Shown: positions 7,857 through 17,538 of the stretch, piece after piece
Position numbering within the stretch: the first letter of the stretch is position 1
Layout of the letters: each line of letters starts with the position of its first letter
Assembly: GCA_913774845.1 (NCBI GenBank)
Contig: CAJYJO010000043.1
Span: 1 to 64,000 of the forward strand
Source of the DNA: an uncultured Microbacterium sp.
GTDB taxonomy: Bacteria > Actinomycetota > Actinomycetes > Actinomycetales > Microbacteriaceae
Length of the DNA: 64,000 nt
Direction: 5' to 3'
Made by a program: the position numbers and the translations under genes
The notes under the pieces: model-generated
What the model was told of the DNA's origin: nothing
The model's input: the letters and a program-made list of their open reading frames with translations, nothing else
The model's database searches: none

Positions 7857-9307
7857 CCGCGCGTCCGCTCGAGGATCTCCTCGGCCGCGCGGTGGCCCTG
7901 ACGGATCGCGCCGTCGACGTGCTGGAAGCCGGCGCCGGCCATGTCGCTGCAGGCGAGGTGGAGCGCTCCGACGGGCTCGCGCAGGTCGGCGCCGTAGCGG
8001 TGCAGGCCGCCCAGGTCGAAGCTCGCGGCGTAGGCGCCGCGGGTCCATTCCTCGGTGCCCCAGTCGCTCTCGTAGTAGACGACGGGGTTCTTCGCCTCGG
8101 GTCCGTAGTAGTGCGACAGCGACTCGAGGATGCGCTCCTTGCGCTCTTCGGCGCTGAGACGGAACAGATCATCGGCGTTGTGGTCCGAGACGAAGCCCAC
8201 GAGCGTTCCGCGCTCGTCGCCGTGGTTGGTGTTGTCGTACGCCTCGTGGCACAGCTCGTAGGGGCTGAAGGCGGTGCCGGAGAGCCCCTGCTCGCGCCAG
8301 AACGGCGTCTCGTACACGGCGTGCACCTTGATGACGAAGCCCATCGAGATGTGCTGGTGCATCTGGTGCTGCAGGCGCGGCAGCGGCGGCTCGAACGAGA
8401 TGCGCGAGTACAGCACGGGGGCGAGCGCGAGGACGGCGAAGCGGGCACGGACCGTGACGCCGTCGGCGATCACGGTGACCCCCGCCGAGGCGGTCTTCGC
8501 GGCGTCGACGCGGGCCGTCAGCGCCCGCAGGTCCGCCACCTTCTGGCCCGTGTCCGCGGAACGCTCGGGAGCCGCCGTATCGGCGCCCCAGACGATGCGG
8601 CGCACCGGCTGGTTCAGCAGCACGTCGTCGCCGAGCCGCTCGGCGAGCAGCTCGGGCACCTGCTGGAGGCCGCCGGTCACGCGCTTGTCGAGGATGAAGT
8701 CGGCGTCGACGAGGTTCGAGTACGAACCCGCGGATGCCGCCATGTGCAGCGACTGCAGGAGCGAGAACGAATGCGTGGGCTTGGTGAGCATCGCGGAGCC
8801 CGTCGCGAAGGCGAGGTTGCGGACGGCCTCGTCGTCGTCGGTCTGCTCGCGCAGCCAGGCGTCCCACGAGATCGTGTCCCACTCGGCGGCCCGGGGGTGC
8901 GCCCAGGGGCGGTCGGGGTCGATCTCGGCGACCATCGCGTCGAGGCGCGCGGTCACCTCGTCGATGACCCTCTCGGTTTCGGGGGCGACGGGGAACATCT
9001 CGCCCGTGAAGCGCTTCGTCTCGCCGTCGGCACCGACGTAGACGCTCTCGCCCTCGCGGTAGCGGCTGTAGGTCGACAGGCCCAGGTCGGCGACCGTGTC
9101 GATGAGGGCCGTCTGGTCGGGCGAGACCCACTGACCGCCGAGCTCGAGCATCGCTCCCTCGACCACGTCGGTCCACAGGCGCCCGCCGACGCGGTCGCGC
9201 GCCTCGAGCACGACGACCGACAGGCCGGCTTTGCGCAGATCGTTGGCGGCGGTGAGTCCGGCAGCGCCGGCTCCGATGACGACCACGTCTCGGGTGATCT
9301 CTTCCAT
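7853..9307 (-). CDS. puo: Putrescine oxidase (flavin amine oxidase)
   Basis: A 484-residue FAD amine oxidase that would convert putrescine, O2 and water to 4-aminobutanal, ammonia and H2O2. The N-terminal Rossmann motif is VVVIGAGAAGLTAAND with the ARDRVGGR signature. Blocks such as GGQWVSPDQTALID, HQMHQHISMGFVIKVHAVYE, YESDWGTEEWTRGAYAASFD and GGLHRYGADLREPVGALH closely resemble the Rhodococcus and Kocuria putrescine oxidases as I remember them. ATG 9307 is preceded by TAAGGACG and gives the family N-terminus; an upstream in-frame start at 9394 adds an unrelated leader. Its neighbours gabT, permease and semialdehyde dehydrogenase fit the pathway. Confidence 0.9.
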   Translation of the reverse strand: MEEITRDVVVIGAGAAGLTAANDLRKAGLSVVVLEARDRVGGRLWTDVVEGAMLELGGQWVSPDQTALIDTVADLGLSTYSRYREGESVYVGADGETKRFTGEMFPVAPETERVIDEVTARLDAMVAEIDPDRPWAHPRAAEWDTISWDAWLREQTDDDEAVRNLAFATGSAMLTKPTHSFSLLQSLHMAASAGSYSNLVDADFILDKRVTGGLQQVPELLAERLGDDVLLNQPVRRIVWGADTAAPERSADTGQKVADLRALTARVDAAKTASAGVTVIADGVTVRARFAVLALAPVLYSRISFEPPLPRLQHQMHQHISMGFVIKVHAVYETPFWREQGLSGTAFSPYELCHEAYDNTNHGDERGTLVGFVSDHNADDLFRLSAEERKERILESLSHYYGPEAKNPVVYYESDWGTEEWTRGAYAASFDLGGLHRYGADLREPVGALHLACSDMAGAGFQHVDGAIRQGHRAAEEILERTRG

Positions 9308-9393
9308 GAAAGCGTCCTTACTTGTCGTGCGGAGTCGGGAGTGTGGCCCCGACGGCGGCGGAGTTCGGGTCGACGCCGCCGTCGGGACGATCA

Positions 9394-10743
9394 TCAGCTG
9401 CGGGCGAGGACGGCCGCGACGACGTCGAGGCCCTCGTTCAGGAGTTCGTCGCCGATCGTCAGCGGCGGGAGGAAGCGGATGACGTTGCCGTAGGTGCCGC
9501 AGGTGAGCACGATGACGCCTTCGGCGATCGCGGTCTTCGCCACGGACGCGGTGAGGGCGGCGTCGGGCGCACCCGTGGTGGGGTCGACGAACTCGGCGGC
9601 GATCATCGCGCCGTGTCCGCGCACGTCGCCGATGCGCGGGTCGGCCTTCTGCAGCTCACGCAGGCGCCCCTTCAGAAGCTCCCCGATCTGCTGGGCGCGC
9701 TCGACCAGGCCCTCGTTCTCGAAAGCGTCGATCGAGGCCAGCGCCGCGGCGCACGCGATCGGGTTACCGCCGTAGGTGCCGCCGAGTCCGCCCGTGTGGG
9801 TGGCATCCATGATGTCGGCGCGGCCCGTGACGGCCGCGAGCGGCAGACCCGCGGCGATGCCCTTGGCGGTGGTGACGAGGTCGGGGACGATGCCGAAGTG
9901 CTCGCTGGCGAACATGGCGCCGGTGCGGGCGAAGCCGGACTGCACCTCGTCGGCGATGAAGACGACGCCGTTGTCGCGGCACCAGTCCACGATCGCGTTG
10001 AGGAAGCCGTCGGCGGGGACGATGAAGCCGCCCTCGCCCTGGATGGGTTCGATGACGACCGCGGCGAGGTTCTCAGCGCCGACCTGCTTCTCGATCACCG
10101 AGATGGCCTTGGCTGCGGCATCCGGTCCCGAGAGTCCGTCGCGGAAGGGGTACGACAGCGGAGCGCGGTACACCTCGGCCGCGAAGGGGCCGAATCCGCT
10201 CTTGTACGGCATGTTCTTCGCCGTGAGCGCCATCGTCAGGTTGGTGCGTCCGTGGTACGCGTGGTCGAAGGCGACGACGGCCTGGCGGCCGGTGAACTTG
10301 CGGGCGATCTTGACGGCGTTCTCGACCGCCTCGGCGCCGGAGTTGAACAGCGCGCTCTTCTTCTCGTGATCGCCCGGGGTGAGGCGGTTCAGCGCCTCGG
10401 CGACGGCGACGTACGAGTCGTAGGGCGAGATCATGAAGCACGTGTGGGTGAAGGCTGCCACCTGCTCCTGCACGGCCTTCACGACGGCGGGGTGGGCGTT
10501 GCCGACGCTGGTGACGGCGATGCCCGAGCCGAGGTCGATGAGCGAGTTGCCGTCGGCGTCGACGACCACTCCCCCGCCCGCCGCGACGGCCTGGATCGGG
10601 ACGGTGTGGCCGACTCCGGATGCCACGGCGGCGGCCTTGCGGTCCAGCAGCTCCTGCGAGCGCGGGCCGGGGATGGCGGTGACGAGGCGGCGCTCCTGGG
10701 CGAGGGACGGACCGCCGACGAGGGGAAGGATGTCGAGGCTCAT
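9394..10743 (-). CDS. gabT: 4-aminobutyrate aminotransferase
   Basis: A class III PLP aminotransferase of 449 residues that would transfer the amino group of GABA to 2-oxoglutarate, giving succinate semialdehyde. The cofactor Asp is in FIADEVQSGFARTG (Asp265), and the Schiff-base lysine is in TTAKGIAAGLP (Lys294). Motifs FNSGAEAVENAVKIAR and HGRTNLTMALTAK are typical of GabT. The start is ATG 10743; a TAGCAT hexamer lies 7 nt before it, suggesting a leaderless transcript. Longer frames to 11025 run into the divergent regulator. It is the first gene of the five-gene putrescine cluster. Confidence 0.93.
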   Translation of the reverse strand: MSLDILPLVGGPSLAQERRLVTAIPGPRSQELLDRKAAAVASGVGHTVPIQAVAAGGGVVVDADGNSLIDLGSGIAVTSVGNAHPAVVKAVQEQVAAFTHTCFMISPYDSYVAVAEALNRLTPGDHEKKSALFNSGAEAVENAVKIARKFTGRQAVVAFDHAYHGRTNLTMALTAKNMPYKSGFGPFAAEVYRAPLSYPFRDGLSGPDAAAKAISVIEKQVGAENLAAVVIEPIQGEGGFIVPADGFLNAIVDWCRDNGVVFIADEVQSGFARTGAMFASEHFGIVPDLVTTAKGIAAGLPLAAVTGRADIMDATHTGGLGGTYGGNPIACAAALASIDAFENEGLVERAQQIGELLKGRLRELQKADPRIGDVRGHGAMIAAEFVDPTTGAPDAALTASVAKTAIAEGVIVLTCGTYGNVIRFLPPLTIGDELLNEGLDVVAAVLARS

Positions 10744-10834
10744 GGCCGCGATGCTACGGACGCCGCGACGGGGCATGCACTCTCCTGGATGTACAGTCGC
10801 AGGCACCGTCGTATACGAGCCGTACAGGAGTCCC
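10744..10834. promoter_or_regulatory. Divergent control region gabT / pucR-type regulator
   Basis: The 91-nt gap carries TAGCAT 7 nt before the gabT start (minus strand) and ACAGGAG before the regulator start (plus strand). CTCCTGGATGTAC near 10783 and CGTACAGGAG near 10821 form a loose inverted repeat that could be an operator of the PucR-type protein. The operator idea is inference. Confidence 0.45.
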
Positions 10835-12370
10835 ATGGTCGACACCGCCGTCGCCCCGCCGAGTCTGCGCGCGCTGCTCGGGCGTTCCGACCTGCACCTC
10901 CGTCTCGTCGTCGACGAGGACGCCCTGCCCGCCGACAGCATCGACCGGCCCGTCCGATGGGTGCACTCGAGTGATCTCGCCGACCCCACGCCGTTCCTCA
11001 GCGAGGGCCTCGTGCTGCTCACCACCGGGACACAGTTCGACGACGCCTCCCCCGCCGACTACGAGGCGTACGTGGGACGCCTGCGCGCGCGGGGCGTGCG
11101 CGGCCTGGGCTTCGGCACCGAGGTGGTGCGCGACGGCATCCCCTCCGCTCTGCTGGAGGCGTGCCTGCGCAACGGGATGCCGCTGTTCGAGGTGCCCTAT
11201 CGCACGCCCTTCATCGCGGTGGCCCGCGCCGGCGCCGAGGCGATCGCCGCCGACGCCTATGCGCGACGCAGCTGGTCGCTCGCCGCGCAACGCGCCGTGT
11301 CGCTCGCGGCGCTTCGACCGGACGGCCTGTCGGCGACGCTCGCGGAGCTGTCGCGGCAGCTGGGCTGCGGCGTGGGTCTGTTCGATGCGGCCGGCGCGCT
11401 GCGCACCGAGCATCCGGCCGGCGCGTTCAGCGGCGACCGGCTCCCCGCGGTCGCGAGCGAGGTGACGTCGATGCTGCGCCGCGGTACGCGCGCCGCCTCG
11501 ACGGTGCGCGTGGACGACGTGACGGTGAGCGTGCAGACGCTCGGCCGCGGCGGCCACCTGCGCGGCGCCCTCGCGATCGCGTCCGACGACCTCGACCACG
11601 AGGGGCGCAACGTCGTGACCGCGGTGGTCGCGATGGCCGCGCTCGCCCTCGAGCAGCAGGACGGTCTCGGGCGCGCGATCGGCACGTTCCGCGCCGGTCT
11701 CGTGCAGGCCCTCTCCACCGACGACCCCTCACTGGCGCGTCGCGCGGGCCGCGACCTGTTCGGGCCCCTGCCCGCGGCACCGGTGGTGGTGGCGGTGACG
11801 CCCGCGGCATCCGCGCGCTCGACCGCCCTCGCGGAGTGGCTGGAGGTGCGCGCGCAGGACCGGCGTGGCGACGTGTTCTTCGGGCGTGGCGACGACGGGG
11901 TCGTCGTCGTGGTGCCCGCCGCGGGGCGAGGCGTCCTCGAAGAGATCGCCGAGCGGTTCGAGATCGTGGTCGGATGCTCGGCGCCCACCGGATACGACGG
12001 CTTCTCGCACGCCCTCGCCCAGGCCCGCACCGCGCGCGACCGGGTCGCCGCCCCGGGTGTCGCCGACTTCACCGACACCGCCCGCGCGGGCCTTCTCGCG
12101 GCGCTCGACTCCGAGGCGGCGCGGGCCGTCGCGACCGGGGCGCTCGCGCCGCTGCGCCAGCACGACGACGCGCAGGGATCCGCGCTGCTCGAGACGCTGG
12201 ACGCCTGGCTGGCGCACGACTGCTCGCACGAGGCGACGGCGCAGGCGCTCGGCATCCACCGCCACACTGTGCGCGCCCGCATCGCCCAAGCCGAGCGCGT
12301 GCTCGAGCGCGACCTGTCGTCGTTCGCCGCCCGTGCGGAGCTGTGGGCGGCGCTGCGGCTGGCCGAGTAG
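10835..12370 (+). CDS. PucR-family transcriptional regulator
   Basis: The 511-residue protein has the PucR N-terminal ligand-sensing region (residues ~15-125, with SDLADPTPFLSEGLVLLTTG), a middle GGDEF-like segment, and a C-terminal helix-turn-helix of the HTH_30 type (DAWLAHDCSHEATAQALGIH, then RHTVRARIAQAERVLERDL). Such regulators control purine, GABA and polyamine catabolism (GabR/PucR types). It is transcribed divergently from gabT and likely governs the putrescine operon. ATG 10835 follows a good ACAGGAG ribosome binding site; the frame extends further upstream across gabT without a plausible start. Confidence 0.87.
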   Translation: MVDTAVAPPSLRALLGRSDLHLRLVVDEDALPADSIDRPVRWVHSSDLADPTPFLSEGLVLLTTGTQFDDASPADYEAYVGRLRARGVRGLGFGTEVVRDGIPSALLEACLRNGMPLFEVPYRTPFIAVARAGAEAIAADAYARRSWSLAAQRAVSLAALRPDGLSATLAELSRQLGCGVGLFDAAGALRTEHPAGAFSGDRLPAVASEVTSMLRRGTRAASTVRVDDVTVSVQTLGRGGHLRGALAIASDDLDHEGRNVVTAVVAMAALALEQQDGLGRAIGTFRAGLVQALSTDDPSLARRAGRDLFGPLPAAPVVVAVTPAASARSTALAEWLEVRAQDRRGDVFFGRGDDGVVVVVPAAGRGVLEEIAERFEIVVGCSAPTGYDGFSHALAQARTARDRVAAPGVADFTDTARAGLLAALDSEAARAVATGALAPLRQHDDAQGSALLETLDAWLAHDCSHEATAQALGIHRHTVRARIAQAERVLERDLSSFAARAELWAALRLAE

Positions 12371-12568
12371 GGCGGGCGGGCTGCATCGGGGCGGTCACCC
12401 ACCGGCCGCCCCGCCTCGCCCTGCGCTGAGCACGACGGCGGGAGATCTCGCCGACACGCCGCCCCTCGGCATCCGCCACCGGCGTGTCCCCTCCGGGGCC
12501 CGCCGTGGGGCACAGCGCCCGCCCTCGCCCGCGGGCGGCGTTCGGGCCAGGCCGGGCGCGAGCGCGGG
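12371..12568. terminator. Convergent intergenic region with hairpin
   Basis: The region separates two convergent genes. CGGGGCGG (12387-12394) and CCGCCCCG (12406-12413) make a perfect 8-bp stem with an 11-nt loop, 16 nt past the regulator stop, and probably act as its terminator. I see no gene in the remaining 150 nt. Confidence 0.5.
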
Positions 12569-13417
12569 TCAGCCGGCGTCGCCGAGGTTGTCGGAGAGGA
12601 TCTCGAGCACGCGCTCGCGGGCGAGGTCGGCATCGCCTGCGCGGGCGCGGGCCACGGCGTCGACGAACGCCTCCGCGAAGACCGCGTGCGCGATGCGCGA
12701 GGTGTGCTCCAGCTCGTCGCGGAACGTCCCGCCCGAGGCGAGGACCAGCGAGAGGTCGGCGCGCTCGGTGAGGGGCGAGGCGACGAACGAGGTCAGGGCG
12801 ATCACTCGCGCCCCGGCCGCGCGTGCAGCCGTGGCCGCGCGGAGGCTCGCCTCGTTCGCCCCGGAACCGCTGATCACGACGCACACGTCGTCGGGCGAGA
12901 GGTGACGCGCGGCGATCTGCTGGCCGATCGGATCGCCCAGGGTCTCGGCCGGGCGCCCCACGGCGGTCAGGCGCATCGCGAGATCCGTTGCGACCGGAGC
13001 CGACAACCCGCTCGCCACCACCAGCAGACGACGGGCCCCCACGACCGCGTCGACGGCGGCGTCGACCCCGTCGGAGTCCAGCAGGCTGGTCACCGCACGC
13101 AGATCGTCCGCGATGCGGTCGATGGCGGAGCGGATGCCGCCGAGCACGCCGTCCTGGGCGACCGGAGGCACCACGCGGCGTCCGCGCTCCGCGGCGAGCG
13201 CCACGCGCAGCTGCGGGTACCCGCGGTAGCCGAAGGTCTGGCAGGCGCGCACGACGGAGGAGCGGCCCACCCCCACGCGGTCGGCGATCTGCTGCGCGGT
13301 GAGCTCGATCACGGCATCCGGATCATCGACGATGAGGTCGGCGATCCGGCGCTCGCTCGGCTGCAGCGAGTTGCGGACGGCGGCGATGCGGGCGGTCACG
13401 GGGATCTCAGCGGACAC
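12569..13417 (-). CDS. MurR/RpiR-family transcriptional regulator
   Basis: The 282-residue protein has an N-terminal RpiR-type HTH (LQPSERRIADLIVDDPDAVI, then QQIADRVGVGRSSVVRACQT) and a C-terminal SIS sugar-phosphate binding domain at about residues 105-245 (LLVVASGLSAPVATDLA, VCVVISGSGANEASL). These regulators sense phosphorylated sugars or similar esters. Its GTG start overlaps the end of the phnE-type gene by 11 nt, so it is the last gene of the transporter operon. That linkage suggests that the imported compound, or its product, is the ligand. The direction of control (activation or repression) is unknown. Confidence 0.85.
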   Translation of the reverse strand: MSAEIPVTARIAAVRNSLQPSERRIADLIVDDPDAVIELTAQQIADRVGVGRSSVVRACQTFGYRGYPQLRVALAAERGRRVVPPVAQDGVLGGIRSAIDRIADDLRAVTSLLDSDGVDAAVDAVVGARRLLVVASGLSAPVATDLAMRLTAVGRPAETLGDPIGQQIAARHLSPDDVCVVISGSGANEASLRAATAARAAGARVIALTSFVASPLTERADLSLVLASGGTFRDELEHTSRIAHAVFAEAFVDAVARARAGDADLARERVLEILSDNLGDAG

Positions 13418-14231
13418 GCGGACCCTCCATGATGCGGCGGCGGATGCGGCCCGAGACCGCGTCGATCGCGACGGTGACGACGACCACGACGATCAGGAGC
13501 ATGCCGACCGTCGACCACTCACGGTACTGGGTGTACGAGGTGAGCATGTCGCCGATCCCGCCGACGCCGATCAGACCGAGCACCGCCGAGGCGCGCACGT
13601 TGATCTCGAAGCGGTACAGCCAGAACGACAAGAACGTGGGCGAGGCCTGGGGCCACACTCCCCAGCGCAGCACCTGGGCGGTCGAACCGCCCGCGGCCCG
13701 CGCGGCCTCGATGGGCCCGGGAGCGACGTTCTCGACCGCCTCGTAGCCCCACTTGCCGAGGGTGCCGATCCCCCCGATCGCGAGGGCGAGCGCCCCGGTC
13801 AGCGGGGTCAGGCCGGTGACCGAGAGGATGATGATCGCGAAGACCAGCTCGGGCACGGCCCGCACCAGGGAGAAGACGAAGCGCAGCGCGACCCGCACGG
13901 GCGCCGGGCCGAAGCCGCGCGCGGCGACGAGCGAGAGCGGGGTCGCGATCAGGATGCCGAGCACGGTGCCGATCCACGCCATCTCGATGCTGCGCCAGGT
14001 CTGCCAGAGCGCCTCGGGCAGCTTCTCCCAGGCGGGCGAGAGGAACATCAGCCCGAGGTAGCGCACGATCTCGGCGGGGAGCTCCCCGAGCCGCGACCAC
14101 GTGATGTCGGCCGACCAGAAGGCGGCGATCACGACGAGGGTGACGACGATCCACGACAGGGTGCGCAGGGGCGTGCGCCGGCGCGGCGGCAGCGAGAGGC
14201 TCGCGGGCCGTGAGGGGGCGAGGGCGGTCAT
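13407..14231 (-). CDS. phnE: Phosphonate-type ABC transporter permease (second PhnE)
   Basis: A 274-residue inner-membrane permease with about six hydrophobic segments and the EAA-loop pattern typical of PhnE (GPIEAARAAGGSTAQVLRWGVWPQ). The end of the protein carries INVRASAVLGLIGVGGIGDML, the conserved PhnE C-terminal signature. It overlaps the first permease gene through an ATGA junction, giving a PhnD-C-E-E arrangement. PhnE proteins import phosphonates, phosphite or phosphate esters; the true substrate cannot be read from the sequence. Confidence 0.88.
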   Translation of the reverse strand: MTALAPSRPASLSLPPRRRTPLRTLSWIVVTLVVIAAFWSADITWSRLGELPAEIVRYLGLMFLSPAWEKLPEALWQTWRSIEMAWIGTVLGILIATPLSLVAARGFGPAPVRVALRFVFSLVRAVPELVFAIIILSVTGLTPLTGALALAIGGIGTLGKWGYEAVENVAPGPIEAARAAGGSTAQVLRWGVWPQASPTFLSFWLYRFEINVRASAVLGLIGVGGIGDMLTSYTQYREWSTVGMLLIVVVVVTVAIDAVSGRIRRRIMEGPRVR

Positions 14232-15022
14232 ACGAGTCTCCGGCGGATCGCGTCGCTGACGGTGTCGAGCACGACGACGATCACGAGGATCTCGACGATG
14301 ACGAGCGACAGCTGGTCGTAGCGGTAGAAGGTGCGCACGGCGTCGATGAGCAGACCGATGCCGCCGGCCCCCACGAGGCCGAGCACGGTCGAGGCGCGGA
14401 CGTTGAGCTCGAACACGTACAGCGTCTGCGACACGAACGCGGGCCAGGTGTCGGGCAGAGCGATCGCGCGGTTGATCTGCGTCTGGGTCGCCCCGGCGGC
14501 GCGGCCGGCCTCGAGGGGGCCGGCGTCGGTGGCGTCGATCGACTCCGACACGAGCTTGACGATGATGCCGACGTTGAACAGCACGAGCGCCAGGATGCCG
14601 GGGAGGGCGCCCACCCCGACCATCGCGACGAGGACCGCCGCGTAGACGAGCTCGGGCACGGCGCGGATCACGTTCAGGATGCCGCGCACCAGCGCCCGCG
14701 TCGGAGCGAACGGGTTCGTCGGCCGAGCCGCCCAGAAGCTCACCGGCAGAGAGATCGCCGCCCCGACCGCGGTGCCGATGACCGCCATCTGCAGCGTCTC
14801 GAGGATCGGGCCGACCGTGCGCGGGAAGAACGACCAGTCCGGGGTGAGCAGTTCGCCCACCCGCAGCGCGCCCTGCTGCCAGTTGCGCGCGATCGCACCG
14901 ACGTCGAGGCCCACCCCGACCACCGGCAGGCACATGAACACGGTCACCGCGACGACGATGCCCGCGGCGGTCCACGGCATCCATCGCCCCTTCGGCCGGG
15001 GCGGAACGCTCAGCACGGTCAT
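14228..15022 (-). CDS. phnE: Phosphonate-type ABC transporter permease (first PhnE)
   Basis: A 264-residue permease with about six membrane segments. The EAA loop reads [24 protein letters not shown], and the PhnE-type signature [20 protein letters not shown] follows, closely paralleling the downstream paralogue. It overlaps phnC by an ATGA-type junction. Two different permease subunits in tandem suggest a heterodimeric channel, as in several PhnCDE1E2 systems. Confidence 0.88.
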   Translation of the reverse strand: MTVLSVPPRPKGRWMPWTAAGIVVAVTVFMCLPVVGVGLDVGAIARNWQQGALRVGELLTPDWSFFPRTVGPILETLQMAVIGTAVGAAISLPVSFWAARPTNPFAPTRALVRGILNVIRAVPELVYAAVLVAMVGVGALPGILALVLFNVGIIVKLVSESIDATDAGPLEAGRAAGATQTQINRAIALPDTWPAFVSQTLYVFELNVRASTVLGLVGAGGIGLLIDAVRTFYRYDQLSLVIVEILVIVVVLDTVSDAIRRRLV

Positions 15023-15837
15023 CGCTCGAGCCTGTCGGCCGCGGTGACGGAGCGACCGTAGATCTGCGCGAAGTCAGCGTCGGTGGCGGATGCCGCGGGG
15101 CCGTCGTAGACGACCTCTCCGGCGCGCATGCCGATCATGCGCGTGCCGTACTCGCGGGCGAGATCGAGCAGGTGCAGGTTGACCAGCACGGTGATGCCGA
15201 GGTCGACGTTGATGCGGCGGAGGTCGTCCATCACCCCGCGGGCCGTCGGCGGGTCGAGGCTCGCGACCGGCTCGTCGGCGAGGACGATGCGCGGCTGCTG
15301 AGTGAGCGCGCGCGCGATCGCGACGCGCTGCTGCTGGCCTCCCGAGAGGGCCGACGCCCGGTCCCACACCTTCGGCAGCAGCCCGACCCGGTCGAGCGCC
15401 TCGAAGGCGAGCCGGCGATCCGCGTCACGGTACGCACCGAACAGCGTGCGCCAGAGCGGGGTGTGCGCGAGGCGACCGACCAGCACGTTGTTGAGGACCG
15501 TGGTGCGACCCGCGAGGTTGAAGCTCTGGAACACCATGCCGATGTGCCCGCGGAGGTCGCGCAGGCGACGCCCCGAGGCGTTGTCGACGCGTCGGCCGCC
15601 GACCTCGACGACACCGGAGGTCGCGGGCACCAGGCCGTTGATGGTGCGGATCAGGGTCGACTTGCCCGAGCCCGACAGTCCCACCACGGCGACGAGCTCG
15701 CCGGGCGCGATGTCGAGGGTGACGTTGTTCAGTCCCACCGTGCCGTTGGGGTAGCGCACCGAGACCCCGTCGAGACGGATGCCCCAGGGCGCCGAGGCGA
15801 GAGCCTCGACGCCCGGGGTGAGCGATCCGGTCGTCAC
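15019..15837 (-). CDS. phnC: Phosphonate-type ABC transporter ATP-binding protein
   Basis: A 272-residue ABC ATPase. Walker A is GLSGSGKST (53-61), the signature is [15 protein letters not shown], and Walker B is IVLADEP followed by VASLDP. The Q-loop [11 protein letters not shown] and the [18 protein letters not shown] segment are characteristic of PhnC. The GTG at 15837 is chosen; it overlaps the stop of phnD (GTGA) and gives a protein beginning with a short leader before the PhnC core. Longer frames continue into phnD in another reading frame. Confidence 0.92.
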   Translation of the reverse strand: MTTGSLTPGVEALASAPWGIRLDGVSVRYPNGTVGLNNVTLDIAPGELVAVVGLSGSGKSTLIRTINGLVPATSGVVEVGGRRVDNASGRRLRDLRGHIGMVFQSFNLAGRTTVLNNVLVGRLAHTPLWRTLFGAYRDADRRLAFEALDRVGLLPKVWDRASALSGGQQQRVAIARALTQQPRIVLADEPVASLDPPTARGVMDDLRRINVDLGITVLVNLHLLDLAREYGTRMIGMRAGEVVYDGPAASATDADFAQIYGRSVTAADRLER

Positions 15838-16811
15838 TGGAGTCCGAGCTGCTGGGCGGCGCGCGCGACGACGTCGAGCGACGACGGGTCGGCCGGGGCG
15901 AGCTTGGTGATCGAGTAGACGGCCTTCAGGGCGGCGGAGCCCTCGTCGGTCGCGGAGTAGTCGGCGAGCGCCGTCGAGATCTTCTTCTGCAGCTCGGGCG
16001 AGAGATCCTTCGAGACGGCCACACCGTCGTTGGGGATCTCGTTGGTCAGGCCGAACACGACGACCTTCTGGCCCACGTCGGGCTTGTCCTTCTTCACGAG
16101 CGTGCGGGCGTCCCAGAAGCTGAAGCCGACCTCGGCGTCGCCGTTGTAGACCGCCAGGACGGACGCGTCGTTGGCCGTGACGGGCACTTTCTGGAATCCG
16201 CTGTCGATGTCGACGCCCGCCTCCTTCAGCGCCAGCATCGGGTAGATGTATCCGGCGGGCGAGCCGGGTCCGAGCACGGCGACCTTGGCGCCGGCGATCT
16301 TGGTGATGCTGTCGAGACCGGCGGGGCCCTGCAGCGCGTCGGCGCCGTTGCAGAACGACATGCCGTCGCGCTCGACGACCGGGGTGTCGCAGTACGTGTC
16401 GGGGTCGTTCGTCATGAACTGGCCCGGGTAGGTGATGTTGCCGTTGCGCTCGGTCTGCAGCACGACCGAGGCGCCGTAGCGGTCGTTCGCCTGCCACAGC
16501 TGCAGCGAGGGCAGGAAGCCGATCTGCGCCTGGCCCGCCCCCATCGCCTCGACGGCGGCCTGGTAGTCCTTCGACACGACGCCCGTGACCGGGATGCCGA
16601 GCTTCTCGGTGAGCATGTCGGTGAGGGGCTTCGCGGTGTCGACGAGGTTGGCCTGGTCCTGCGAAGGAACCAGCGCGAGCACGAGGGAGCTCGGGTCGGC
16701 GGCGGGGGCGGCCGAGTCGGCGCCGGCGGCACCGGAGCAGCCGGCCAGGGCGATCGAGGCGAGAGCGGCCGTGGCGACGGCCGCGGCGAGACGGGAGCGA
16801 CGAGTGTTCAT
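15834..16811 (-). CDS. phnD: Phosphonate/phosphate-ester binding lipoprotein, PhnD type
   Basis: A 325-residue periplasmic-type binding protein anchored as a lipoprotein. The signal peptide has RRSR near the start, a hydrophobic core, and a lipobox ALAGC with the lipidated Cys25. The mature part shows the PhnD/PtxB fold pattern: [52 protein letters not shown], and [10 protein letters not shown]. Two Cys later in the protein (near YCDTPV and FCNG) might form a disulfide. It is followed by phnC and both phnE genes and preceded by the HAD gene, 25 nt upstream. Confidence 0.9.
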   Translation of the reverse strand: MNTRRSRLAAAVATAALASIALAGCSGAAGADSAAPAADPSSLVLALVPSQDQANLVDTAKPLTDMLTEKLGIPVTGVVSKDYQAAVEAMGAGQAQIGFLPSLQLWQANDRYGASVVLQTERNGNITYPGQFMTNDPDTYCDTPVVERDGMSFCNGADALQGPAGLDSITKIAGAKVAVLGPGSPAGYIYPMLALKEAGVDIDSGFQKVPVTANDASVLAVYNGDAEVGFSFWDARTLVKKDKPDVGQKVVVFGLTNEIPNDGVAVSKDLSPELQKKISTALADYSATDEGSAALKAVYSITKLAPADPSSLDVVARAAQQLGLQ

Positions 16812-16836
16812 GATTCCTTTGCGATTCGGGTGGGAT

Positions 16837-17523
16837 TCAGGCGGGGGACGGGAGGTGTGCGGCGGGGGGAGCGTCGACGTGGGCGGCGTCGACCCACGCG
16901 GCGAGTGCGGGCAGCAGCTCGTCGAGGGTGTCGGCGCGGAAGGTGGGGGCGGCGGCGGCATCGGCGTAGCCGCCGACGAGCGCAGTGTCGAGACCACGGG
17001 CGTGGGCGGGGGCGAGGTCGTTGCGCCAGACGTCGCCGACCGTGAGCACCGGCACGCCCTCGCCGAGGCTGGCCAGCAGGGCCTCGAGCCCGGCGGGCTT
17101 GGCGGCGTCGGTGACCACGCGGTCGAACAGGCCGGCCAGTCCCATCCCGGACAGGGCGGCGTCGAGACGGGTGGCGGGAGCGTTCGTGACGAGGAGTCGC
17201 TCGGCATCCACCTGCGCCAGGAACTCCGCCAAGCCGGCGGCGGTCGACACCGGTGCGTCGACGCTGCCCAGCTGCGTGCGACTGAGGGTGTACGCCGCGG
17301 CCAGGGCGTCGTCATCGACCCCGGCCTCGAGGGCGAGACGGCGGACGGCGTCGTACCCGTCGATGACGTCGCCGGTCGGGGCGGCGAGGTGAGCGGAGAC
17401 GGTCGAGACGAAGGCGTCGGCGGATGCCGTGTGGGCGGCGACCGCGCGGGCGTAGGCCAGCAGGGGGCCGTCGCCGACGGCGACGGTACCGTCGAAGTCG
17501 AAGATGAGGACGGGGCGGGGCAC
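16837..17523 (-). CDS. HAD-superfamily phosphatase-like hydrolase
   Basis: The 228-residue protein opens with the HAD motif I LIFDFDGTVAVGDG (nucleophile and general acid Asp), then motif II LLVTNAPATR, a Lys in VTDAAKPAG, and the motif IV region VLTVGDVWRNDLAPA. It belongs to the HAD-IA class with an alpha-helical cap at about residues 20-90. First gene of the phnDCEE operon, so it may dephosphorylate the imported ester or a phosphonate breakdown product; it lacks features that would let me call it phosphonoacetaldehyde hydrolase. GTG 17523 follows an AGGAG ribosome binding site. Upstream frames to 17904 lack coding character. Confidence 0.78.
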   Translation of the reverse strand: MPRPVLIFDFDGTVAVGDGPLLAYARAVAAHTASADAFVSTVSAHLAAPTGDVIDGYDAVRRLALEAGVDDDALAAAYTLSRTQLGSVDAPVSTAAGLAEFLAQVDAERLLVTNAPATRLDAALSGMGLAGLFDRVVTDAAKPAGLEALLASLGEGVPVLTVGDVWRNDLAPAHARGLDTALVGGYADAAAAPTFRADTLDELLPALAAWVDAAHVDAPPAAHLPSPA

Positions 17524-17538
17524 GGGGGAACTCCTGTC

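Noticed and set aside
12371-12568. Short GC-rich open frames between pucR-type and rpiR-type genes
   Set aside because: Arg/Ala/Pro-only composition, no ribosome binding site and no conservation signal.
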